64,000 nt of DNA, taken from positions 434,001-498,000 of the forward strand of contig NZ_QFZL01000004.1 in NCBI RefSeq assembly GCF_003171655.1. Direction: 5' to 3'. Position numbers and translations under genes: made by a program. The DNA is from Stakelama portus. Lineage in GTDB: Bacteria; Pseudomonadota; Alphaproteobacteria; Sphingomonadales; Sphingomonadaceae. Below are positions 57,411 to 64,000 of this stretch, one piece after another (the first letter of the stretch is position 1; the number at the start of each line of letters is the position of its first letter). Below the pieces are notes generated by a model that made no database searches, was not told the origin of the DNA, and saw only the letters and a list, made by a program, of their open reading frames with translations.

Positions 57411-59032
57411 AGCGTCGGCTTGAACGTATCGGGATCGGCCATCCGCCAATATTCGGCAAAAGGCGTATCGTCGGGTTCGTGCAGCAGCTTGCCGGGCGCC
57501 ACCTCATGGACGATCTGCGACCAGGGGATCATCTCGGCATTATTCTTCCATTGGCGCAGGTGGCGCGGAGTGAAATCGTCGGGCGAATCCAGACCGCAGG
57601 CGACGACGATGTCGTGCAGGCTGTCGAGCGTCTTCGACTGGAAATTGGCCACACGCTGCGCCTTTTCGGGGATGACGAGGCCGCGCTGGCGGGCAGGGGA
57701 GCTGGTCGCGACTCCGGTCGGGCAGGTGCCGGTATGGCAGCGCAGTGACTGGACGCAGCCGAGCGAGAACATGAACGCGCGCGCGGCGTTGCACCAGTTG
57801 GCGCCCAGCGCGGCATTCATCGCGATCGCCGAACCGGAGAAGACCTTTTCCGATGCCGCCAGCTTGATCTTGTCCTTCAATCCCGTGCCGATCAGCGCAT
57901 TGTTGACGTAGTAAAGGCCGATCCGCAGCGGCAGGCCGACATGGTCCGACAATTCGAGCGGCGCGGCGCCCGTGCCCCCACCGCCACCGTCGACGACGAT
58001 GAAGTCGAGCGTGATCCCGCTGTCGAGCATCGCCTTGCAGATCGCGAAAACCTCATGCGGCATGCCGACGCACAATTTGATGCCGACCGGCTTGCCGCCC
58101 GAAAGCTCGCGCATTTTCGCGGCGAATTCGAGCATTTCGCGCGGCGTTGAAAAGGCCGAATGACCGGGCGGCGACAGGCAATCCTGATGCGCCGGGACCT
58201 GGCGGGTGCTGGCGATCTCTTCGGTCACCTTGGCTGCCGGAAGCAGGCCGCCATGGCCGGGCTTGGCACCCTGGCTCAGCTTGATCTCGGTCATCTTGAC
58301 CTGATCGTGCTGCGATTTCTCGCCAAAGGCGCCGGGATCGAAATTGCCGTCCTTGTCGCGCGCGCCGAAATAGCCCGAGCCGATTTCCCAGACGACGTCG
58401 CCACCATGTTTGAGGTGATAGGGCGACAGGCCGCCTTCGCCGGTGTCATGATAAAAATCGCCGATCTTCGCGCCCATATTCAGCGCCTCGATCGCATGGT
58501 TGCCCAGCGCGCCGAAACTCATCGCGCTGATATTGAGCCGGGCCGCTTCATAAGGCTTGCTGCACTGATCGGTGCCGACCTTCACGCGCGTCCGCTTGGG
58601 TGCCCTGGGGTTGGGATTGATCGAATGGCAGAGCGCTTCATATTCTTCGGAATAGACGTCGAGCTCGGTACCGAACGGGTGCGCATCCTCCTGCTTCTTC
58701 GCTCGCGCATAGACGAGCGCGCGCGAGACATGGTCATAGGGCCGGCCTTCCAGCGGACCTTCGACGATATAGCTGCGCAGGAAGGGCCGAAGATCCTCGA
58801 ACAGCCAGCGAAAGCGTGCCGTCAGCGGATAATTGCGCCGCAGCGAATGCCGGTCCTGAAACAGGTCCCAGATGGCAATGGCCAGCAGCGGCACGACGAC
58901 GATGAGTGCCCAGAAAAAGGCCTTTGCAACCCAGTGCCCCAGAGCCGCGATCAGTATGACCAGAAGCAACGGGATCCAGAAACCGAGATTCCGCTCCAGA
59001 CCCTTGTCCGCAAACAATCCACGCACCACCAT
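57407..59032 (-). CDS. FMN-binding glutamate synthase family protein
   Basis: 541 residues from MVVRGLFADKGLERNLGF at 59032; AAGGGGCG lies upstream. Two N-terminal membrane helices (about 14-50), then a TIM-barrel like the synthase domain of GltB: GKPVGIKLCVGMPHEVFAI, DFIVVDGGGGGTGAAPLEL (FMN loop) and CVQSLRCHTGTCPTGVA, the C-x5-C-x4-C [3Fe-4S] cysteines. It lacks the amidotransferase half, so it may use ammonia or have another substrate. Same family as membrane-anchored archaeal-type GltS. Ends overlapping the MscS start. Confidence 0.9.
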   Translation of the reverse strand: MVVRGLFADKGLERNLGFWIPLLLVILIAALGHWVAKAFFWALIVVVPLLAIAIWDLFQDRHSLRRNYPLTARFRWLFEDLRPFLRSYIVEGPLEGRPYDHVSRALVYARAKKQEDAHPFGTELDVYSEEYEALCHSINPNPRAPKRTRVKVGTDQCSKPYEAARLNISAMSFGALGNHAIEALNMGAKIGDFYHDTGEGGLSPYHLKHGGDVVWEIGSGYFGARDKDGNFDPGAFGEKSQHDQVKMTEIKLSQGAKPGHGGLLPAAKVTEEIASTRQVPAHQDCLSPPGHSAFSTPREMLEFAAKMRELSGGKPVGIKLCVGMPHEVFAICKAMLDSGITLDFIVVDGGGGGTGAAPLELSDHVGLPLRIGLYYVNNALIGTGLKDKIKLAASEKVFSGSAIAMNAALGANWCNAARAFMFSLGCVQSLRCHTGTCPTGVATSSPARQRGLVIPEKAQRVANFQSKTLDSLHDIVVACGLDSPDDFTPRHLRQWKNNAEMIPWSQIVHEVAPGKLLHEPDDTPFAEYWRMADPDTFKPTL

Positions 59033-59063
59033 GCAAAACGCCCCTTTCTGTCGCCCTTGCGCT

Positions 59064-59088
59064 AACCGGTACGGGTCCGAAGCGTTCC
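59064..59088 (-). promoter_or_regulatory. EcfG-like promoter candidate of the glutamate synthase-like/mscS unit
   Basis: On the minus strand GGAAC (59088-59084) is followed after 16 bases by GGTT (59067-59064), one mismatch from the GGAAC/CGTT stress consensus, ending 31 bases before the start codon. It would put the MscS channel under stress control. Confidence 0.45.
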
Positions 59089-59269
59089 CTGTAAAGTTCG
59101 ATACGCCGCTGCGGTCGGGTTTCCCGGGTCCTAAGTCACGCACAAGGCGCCGGGCGGACGACACTATGCGCTGCGTCCGCCGGGGCGAGAGAGGATCGGG
59201 TGATTGCGGGTCTTGGTCGGCGGTCCGCAAAGTCGCGTCTGAATACGCGCGGAACATGCCGATCTGAAA

Positions 59270-59346
59270 TGGTCGGGGCGACAGGATTCGAACCTGCGAC
59301 CCCCACACCCCCAGTGTGATGCGCTACCAGGCTGCGCTACGCCCCG
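59270..59346 (-). tRNA. tRNA-Pro (anticodon GGG)
   Basis: 77 bases including an encoded CCA end. On the minus strand: acceptor CGGGGCG pairs with CGCCCCG, D-arm GCGC..GCGC, anticodon arm TCACA-CTGGGGG-TGTGG with GGG at 59312-59310, T-arm GCAGG-TTCGAAT-CCTGT. Reads CCC and CCU proline codons. It lies between the glutamate synthase-like gene and yajC. Confidence 0.97.
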
Positions 59347-59608
59347 ACCGAGGCGCAGGCATCTAGGCGGGAGTCCGCGCGGATGCAAGCCTTAGAGAAT
59401 GGGTGGCGTTGCCGGATTCGGCGAATCCCCTTGTCCGGGCGAAATGCGCGGTTCCGCTGCCATGATTTCGGAGCGCCGGCCTGACCTGCGGCTACGGTCC
59501 GCCGCGTGCGGCACACGGTCCATAGTTGCGCCCGCGCGCTACCCGTGATAGCGCGCGCCGCTTGAAACGGGGCATTTTGCCCTTTCGAACCCAGGCAATC
59601 GGGAACCC
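59347..59608. other. tRNA-yajC intergenic region
   Basis: 262 bases. Holds a perfect 8-bp hairpin GCGCGCTA (59534-59541) / TAGCGCGC (59549-59556) with 7-base loop, about 50 bases before yajC, likely in its leader RNA. I see no consensus sigma-70 promoter that stands out. Confidence 0.45.
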
Positions 59609-59950
59609 ATGTTCATTTCACCAGCATATGCGCAGGCGGCCGGTGCTGCAGGCCAGCAGGGAGGCACCATGGCGGGCATCGTCAGCATGCTCCCGCTCAT
59701 CCTCATCTTCGTCGCATTTTATTTCCTGATGATTCGGCCGCAGCAGAAGCGGATGAAGACGCTTCAGAACGCGATTGCGTCGGTGAAGAAGGGTGACACC
59801 GTCATCACCGCGGGCGGTCTGGTCGGCAAAGTGACCAAGACCGACGATCAATATGTCGAAGTCGAAGTGGCGCCGGGCATGAAGGTGAAGGTCGTCAAGG
59901 CGACGCTCGCCGAAGTCCAGCCGCTCGGCGGCAAGCCTGCGAACGACTGA
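59609..59950 (+). CDS. yajC: Preprotein translocase accessory subunit YajC
   Basis: 113 residues. One membrane helix (about residues 24-43, LPLILIFVAFYFLMIRPQQKR, the YajC signature) and a cytoplasmic Sm-like domain with GDTVITAGGLVGKV. Joins SecDF at the translocon. Start of yajC-secD-secF-Mth938-like; its stop overlaps the secD ATG by 1 base. Confidence 0.94.
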   Translation: MFISPAYAQAAGAAGQQGGTMAGIVSMLPLILIFVAFYFLMIRPQQKRMKTLQNAIASVKKGDTVITAGGLVGKVTKTDDQYVEVEVAPGMKVKVVKATLAEVQPLGGKPAND

Positions 59951-61530
59951 TGCTGGATTTCCCGCGCTGGAAGGTGACGCTGACCTGGACGGCGATCATC
60001 GTCTTCGTTTTGCTGTCCGTGCCGAGCCTGTTGCCCGGATCGGTGCGCAATTCGGTGTTCGGCACGACGCCGCTGCCGACGGTCAATCTGGGTCTCGACC
60101 TTGCCGGGGGCAGCTATCTGCTGCTCGAAGGCGACACGGCGAATTTCCAGACCAAGCGCCTTGAAACGATGCGCGGCGTGGTGAGCACCGAACTGAAGCG
60201 CGATCCGCGAATCGATATCGGCGAGATTTCGATGCGCGGCGGCGAACTGAGCTTCATGGTGCGCGACGCGACCAAGGTCGATGTCGTGCGCGAACGGCTC
60301 CTGCCGCTGCTGAGCAACGACAAGGGTCAGCGCGCCTGGGACTTTCAGGTTCGCGACGACACGCTGGTCGTGCTGACTCAGACGAGCGCGGGCGTGGCCA
60401 GCGCGATCGATCAGGCGATGGGCGACGCGACCGAAGTGGTCCGCCGTCGTATTGACGAACTCGGCACGCGCGAACCGACGATCATCCGTCAGGGCAGCGA
60501 CCGTATCGTCGTGCAGGTGCCGGGTCTGGACGATCCGACACAGCTCAAGGAACTGCTCGGCAAGACTGCGCAGCTGGAATTCAAGCTGGTGAATACCAAG
60601 GCGGATCCGGCGCAGGCATTGCAGGGTATCGCGCCGATCGGCAGCGAGGTTCTGAAATATGAAGACGGGTCGCCGATCGTTGTCGAGCGTCAGGCGATCA
60701 TCACCGGCGATATGCTGACCAAGGCCAATCAGGCCTATGATCAACAGACCGGCGCGCCGACGGTGCAACTGACGCTCAATGGCGCGGGCACGCGCCGTTT
60801 TGCACGCGTCACCACCGAACATACCGGCGAGCCGTTCGCGATCATCGTCGACGATGTCGTGATTTCCGCGCCGCGCATCGATGAGCCGATCATCGGCGGT
60901 CAGGCGCGTATTTCGGGCGGCTTCACGGTCGAAAGCGCCAATCAGCTCGCCATTGCGCTGCGATCGGGCAAGCTGCCGATCAAGCTGCAGGTGATGGATC
61001 AGTCGACGGTCAGCCCGGAACTGGGCGCCGATTCGATCAACAAGGGCGCGCTCGCGTCAATTCTCGCCACCGCGCTGGTGATCGCGTTCATGCTGATCAC
61101 CTATTTCCGCTTCGGCGTCTATGCGACGATCGCGCTGATCGTGAACATCCTGATGATCATCGGGGTGATGGGGCTGTTCAACGCCACGCTCACCTTGCCG
61201 GGTATCGCCGGCTTCGTGCTGACGATCGGTGCGGCGGTCGATGCCAATGTGCTGATCAACGAACGTATCCGCGAGGAACAACGGCGCGGGCGCAACGTGC
61301 TTCAGTCGATCGAATTCGGCTATAAGGAAGCCAGCCGCGCGATTTTCGACGCCAACATCACCAATGTCATCGCGGCGGCGATCATGTTCATCTTCGGCTC
61401 CGGCCCGATCCGCGGCTTTGCGGTGGTGCTGACGATCGGCATCGTGACGTCGGTGTTCACGGCCGTGACCTTTACGCGCCTGATGGTGTCTGGCTGGCTG
61501 AAGAAGCGGCCCAAGGAACTGGTGCTCTGA
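59950..61530 (+). CDS. secD: Protein translocase subunit SecD
   Basis: 526 residues. N-terminal helix, large periplasmic P1 domain (NLGLDLAGGSYLLLE, VRRRIDELGTREPTI) and five C-terminal helices with AGFVLTIGAAVDANVLINER. Uses the proton motive force to finish protein export through SecYEG. One base separates it from secF. Confidence 0.97.
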   Translation: MLDFPRWKVTLTWTAIIVFVLLSVPSLLPGSVRNSVFGTTPLPTVNLGLDLAGGSYLLLEGDTANFQTKRLETMRGVVSTELKRDPRIDIGEISMRGGELSFMVRDATKVDVVRERLLPLLSNDKGQRAWDFQVRDDTLVVLTQTSAGVASAIDQAMGDATEVVRRRIDELGTREPTIIRQGSDRIVVQVPGLDDPTQLKELLGKTAQLEFKLVNTKADPAQALQGIAPIGSEVLKYEDGSPIVVERQAIITGDMLTKANQAYDQQTGAPTVQLTLNGAGTRRFARVTTEHTGEPFAIIVDDVVISAPRIDEPIIGGQARISGGFTVESANQLAIALRSGKLPIKLQVMDQSTVSPELGADSINKGALASILATALVIAFMLITYFRFGVYATIALIVNILMIIGVMGLFNATLTLPGIAGFVLTIGAAVDANVLINERIREEQRRGRNVLQSIEFGYKEASRAIFDANITNVIAAAIMFIFGSGPIRGFAVVLTIGIVTSVFTAVTFTRLMVSGWLKKRPKELVL

Positions 61531-61531
61531 T

Positions 61532-62497
61532 ATGCGTCCGCTGAAACTCGTACCCGAAAATACGAACATCGATTTCCTGCGCCTGCGCACGGTGTTCATG
61601 GCGCTTTCGGTGTTGCTGATCGTCGGCTCGATCGCACTGGTTGCCATTCGCGGCCTCAATTTCGGCGTCGATTTCGCCGGCGGCCAGATGGTGCGCGTCA
61701 CCTTTGCCCAGTCGGTGCCGGTGTCGCAGGTGCGTGAAAAGATCGACGGGCTGGGTCTGGGCGAAAGCGCGATCCAGCAGTTCGGCAGCGACCGCGACGT
61801 CGCGATTCGCCTGCCGCTTCCCAAGGGCGGCGCAGAAGCCACCGATCAGCAAGGCAACCGCCTGCGCGAATTCATCACCACGACCTGGCCGGGGGCGACG
61901 ATCGGATCGGTCGATACCGTGTCTGGCAAGGTTTCGCAGGAATTGTTCCAGAAGGGCGCGCTCGCGCTTGGCCTCGCAATGGCGGCGATCGCGGTCTACA
62001 TCTGGATCCGGTTCGAATGGCAATTCGGCATCGGCGCGCTCTTTTCGCTGGCGCACGACGTGGCGATCACCTTTGGCTTCTTTGCGATCACCCAGCTTGA
62101 GTTCAATCTGAACATCGTCGCGGCGATCCTGACGATCATCGGCTATTCGCTGAACGACACCATCGTCGTGTATGACCGTGTCCGCGAAAATCTGCGCAAA
62201 TATCGCAAGATGGAAATCATTCCGCTGCTCAACCTGTCGACCAACGAAACGCTGTCGCGCACCATCGTCACGTCGTTGACGCTGATCATCGCGCTGGCGA
62301 CATTGGTGCTGGTGGGCCCCGAAGTGATCTTCGGCTTCTCGATCGCGATGCTGCTCGGCATCGTTATCGGTACCTATTCGTCGATCTATATCGCCAACCC
62401 GATCCTGATCTGGGCAAAGGTCGGACCGCACAGCTTCGTGCCGAAGGACAGCGCTCCTGCCGGTGCCGAACGGGTGAAGGCCAAAGAGCTTCCCTGA
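61532..62497 (+). CDS. secF: Protein translocase subunit SecF
   Basis: 321 residues. Partner of SecD. GLNFGVDFAGGQMVRVTF in the periplasmic domain after helix 1, then GYSLNDTIVVYDRVRENLRK and TSLTLIIALATLVLVGPEVI in the membrane part. The stop overlaps the next ATG by 1 base. Confidence 0.97.
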   Translation: MRPLKLVPENTNIDFLRLRTVFMALSVLLIVGSIALVAIRGLNFGVDFAGGQMVRVTFAQSVPVSQVREKIDGLGLGESAIQQFGSDRDVAIRLPLPKGGAEATDQQGNRLREFITTTWPGATIGSVDTVSGKVSQELFQKGALALGLAMAAIAVYIWIRFEWQFGIGALFSLAHDVAITFGFFAITQLEFNLNIVAAILTIIGYSLNDTIVVYDRVRENLRKYRKMEIIPLLNLSTNETLSRTIVTSLTLIIALATLVLVGPEVIFGFSIAMLLGIVIGTYSSIYIANPILIWAKVGPHSFVPKDSAPAGAERVKAKELP

Positions 62498-62868
62498 TGC
62501 GGATGGACCGCATGGGCGCGGAAGGGCCGGTGATTTCCGGCTTTTCCGGCGGCGGTTTCGTGGTCGATGGCGGCGCGTATCGCGCGCTGGTGCTGACGCC
62601 TGTGCGCGCGGATAGCTGGACACCGCCGTCGATCGATGCACTGGGCGAGGGCGATGTCGCGCCGCTGCTGGCGCTCGATCCGCAACCGGAATTCCTGCTG
62701 CTCGGCACCGGGGCTTCGCTCGTCCGGCCGCCGGCTGCCTTTACCCAGGCACTGACGGCGCGCGGCATCGGCGTTGAAGTGATGGACAGCCGCGCGGCGG
62801 CGCGTGCCTGGGGCATGCTGCGCGCCGAACAGCGCTGGATCGCCGGGGCGCTCTACCCGCTCGATTGA
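62497..62868 (+). CDS. Mth938-like domain (DUF498) protein
   Basis: 123 residues, single domain: ISGFSGGGFVVDGGAYRALV, PEFLLLGTGASLVRPPAAF and GIGVEVMDSRAAARAWGMLR are the Mth938-like landmarks. Homologues are small soluble proteins, in mitochondria associated with respiratory complex I assembly (NDUFAF3-like). Often encoded after secDF in alphaproteobacteria. Confidence 0.88.
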   Translation: MRMDRMGAEGPVISGFSGGGFVVDGGAYRALVLTPVRADSWTPPSIDALGEGDVAPLLALDPQPEFLLLGTGASLVRPPAAFTQALTARGIGVEVMDSRAAARAWGMLRAEQRWIAGALYPLD

Positions 62869-62924
62869 AGCCGCTGCGTTGCGGCGCGGCCCCTCTCAAC
62901 TTCGGCTGGCAAGCCTTCATATCT

Positions 62925-62940
62925 CTCCCCTGAAGGGGAG
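62925..62940. terminator. Hairpin in the convergent gap
   Basis: CTCCCC-TGAA-GGGGAG is a perfect 6-bp stem with a 4-base loop between the Mth938-like gene and the gene at 62946, which end towards each other. Without a T-run on either side it would be a weak or Rho-assisted end. Confidence 0.4.
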
Positions 62941-62945
62941 GGGGC

Positions 62946-63275
62946 TTAGGCAGCTGTTCCCGGCTTCCGGGGCGTGCGTGGAGCGCGGGGCGCTTTGGGC
63001 GCCGCCTTGGGAGCGTTGGGAGCCTTGGGAGCCTTGGGTGCTTCGGGCGGCTGCGGTGCTTCCGGGGCATTGGCAGGCCTGGCCTTGTGATCGCGCATCC
63101 CCGCCGCAAATGCCGCAAGGCCGACTGCCACCAGTTCGGCGACGACGGGGTTGCGTGCGATTTCGGCGATCTTGCCGCTCTGCTTGCGCAGCTTTTTGGG
63201 CACCTTGATCCCCGCAATCTCCTTGGGGAGGATCGGCTTGGGGCCCTTGTCCTTCTTCGATTTCTTCTTGGCCAT
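62946..63275 (-). CDS. Small Lys-rich protein with Ala/Pro/Lys-repeat tail
   Basis: 109 residues from the ATG at 63275 with GGAG at good spacing (start at 63296 unlikely). N-terminus MAKKKSKKDKGPKPIL is strongly basic; a middle helix (IARNPVVAELVAVGLAAFAAG) is amphipathic to hydrophobic; the last ~40 residues repeat K/R-A-P units (APKAPNAPKAAPKAPRAP). The tail looks like the Ala-Lys-Pro tails of nucleoid- or granule-associated proteins. Family not recognised. Confidence 0.65.
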   Translation of the reverse strand: MAKKKSKKDKGPKPILPKEIAGIKVPKKLRKQSGKIAEIARNPVVAELVAVGLAAFAAGMRDHKARPANAPEAPQPPEAPKAPKAPNAPKAAPKAPRAPRTPRKPGTAA

Positions 63276-63342
63276 GGTCAGCTCCTTCGCCTGCAAGATC
63301 GGCCTTTTCGCACTGTGTTACAAGGCCATGACACGCACAAGC

Positions 63343-64000
63343 TCAGCCGGCGGCGACAAGTCGGTGGTAAAAGTCCGAAAGATGCGCGGCATTGGCCTGC
63401 CAGCTGAACGGCTGGGCGGCGGCGCATATCGCTGCAGTTGCGGGCGGATTGTCGACTATGTCGGTAATGCCGACAGCGAAGGCATCGGCGGTTCGCTCGA
63501 CCAGCGCACCTGCGCCCGGCACCATCACTTCGCGCGCGCCGCCGATGTCGGGGATGACGATCGGCGTGCCGCAGGCAAGTGCTTCGACCCAGGCATTGGC
63601 AAGCCCTTCCGATGCGGAAGCCAGCGCCATCACGTCCGCGGCGGCGAGCCATTGCGGCATGACGTCATGCGCCACGCTGCCCAGCAGCTGTATCCGGCCG
63701 TTGACGCCCAGCGCGTCGATCTGTGCCTGCAATTGCGCGCGCGCCGGACCTTCGCCGGCGATCCGCAGCGCGACGCCGGGAAGGCGTGCGACTGCGTCGA
63801 TGACGATGTCATGGCCCTTGCGCGCAATCAGCGCCCCGGTGGACAGCACCAGCGGGCCGGATATGCCCAGCGCCGCCTTGGCGCCGGCCCGGTCGCGCGG
63901 GTGAAAGCGCGCTGCATCGACTCCGGTCAGGCTGCGCTCGATCCGGTTGCCGTCCATGCCCAGCGCGATCATGTCGTCGCGCATCGCGTTGGATACGGCG
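63343..64000 (-). CDS. Glycosyltransferase family 4-type, 3' part (5' end outside window)
   Basis: The frame is open to the window edge and lacks its start, giving ~218 residues of the C-terminal half. ALIARKGHDIVIDAVARLPG, LRIAGEGPARAQLQAQI, VMALASASEGLANAWVEALA and GTPIVIPDIGGAREV are GT-B fold motifs with the ExxxxxxxE-like SEGLANAWVEA donor site. Transfers sugars from a nucleotide donor, perhaps in polysaccharide assembly; acceptor unknown. Confidence 0.92.
   Translation of the reverse strand, partial: AVSNAMRDDMIALGMDGNRIERSLTGVDAARFHPRDRAGAKAALGISGPLVLSTGALIARKGHDIVIDAVARLPGVALRIAGEGPARAQLQAQIDALGVNGRIQLLGSVAHDVMPQWLAAADVMALASASEGLANAWVEALACGTPIVIPDIGGAREVMVPGAGALVERTADAFAVGITDIVDNPPATAAICAAAQPFSWQANAAHLSDFYHRLVAAG

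Overview
The window is a chromosomal segment of about 65% G+C from an alphaproteobacterium, most likely a sphingomonad (Sphingomonas or a close relative). I infer this from gene content and order: adk-rpsM-rpsK-rpoA-rplQ, aroQ-accB-accC, a TPR membrane protein followed by bamB and der, a DUF1476 ATPase-inhibitor zeta homologue, a fused ThiS-ThiG, EcfG-type GGAAC/CGTT promoter motifs, and protein sequences that read as sphingomonad. No phage, integrase, insertion sequence or CRISPR array is visible. Nearly all of it is core metabolism, with a few accessory insertions.

Layout. 1-5450: end of the ribosomal alpha operon (adk 3' end, rpsM, rpsK, rpoA, rplQ), interrupted between rpoA and rplQ by a lower-G+C, opposite-strand acyltransferase. 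5500-13700: a secreted prolyl oligopeptidase, guaA, two small lipoproteins, a Spx/YffB-like reductase, and a three-gene minus-strand unit of two related membrane proteins and a small XRE regulator; a tandem hairpin repeat begins at the guaA stop codon. 13800-19000: panB, then TPR protein-bamB-der-tusA-like (tightly packed) and an orphan HPt protein. 19000-25970: bfr and a short bfd with a Fur-like box, a DUF418 membrane protein, a nitroreductase/DUF3052 pair, purL, a PAS protein and a Crp/Fnr regulator. 25975-32460: the minus-strand operon aroQ-accB-accC-arsC-PLD, the thiSG fusion, a methyltransferase, and csbD with an EcfG-type promoter.

32460-40365: a ThDP-dependent enzyme and a divergent GST; scoA and scoB separated by two HAD-type lipoproteins, the second of which has lost its catalytic motif; threonine aldolase behind a structured leader; a ferritin-like protein with a possibly leaderless promoter. 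40490-47400: SulP transporter, epimerase, leuC-small exported peptide-leuD, quinone oxidoreductase, ATPase inhibitor zeta, BolA and monothiol glutaredoxin. 47700-56400: cyoABCD (quinol oxidase), a lipoprotein, poxB, an APC permease and a class II glutamine amidotransferase, all on the minus strand; PoxB and the Cyo oxidase could form a short pyruvate-to-oxygen quinone chain. 56400-64000: an MscS channel coupled to an FMN glutamate-synthase-like protein, tRNA-Pro(GGG), yajC-secD-secF with an Mth938-like gene, a small Lys/Pro/Ala-rich protein and the 3' part of a glycosyltransferase.

The most unusual points are the interrupted scoAB operon with its pseudo-phosphatase, the thiSG fusion with an internal Gly-Gly, and several inverted repeats and stress-promoter candidates in non-coding stretches. 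I see no clear undescribed defence or mobile system.
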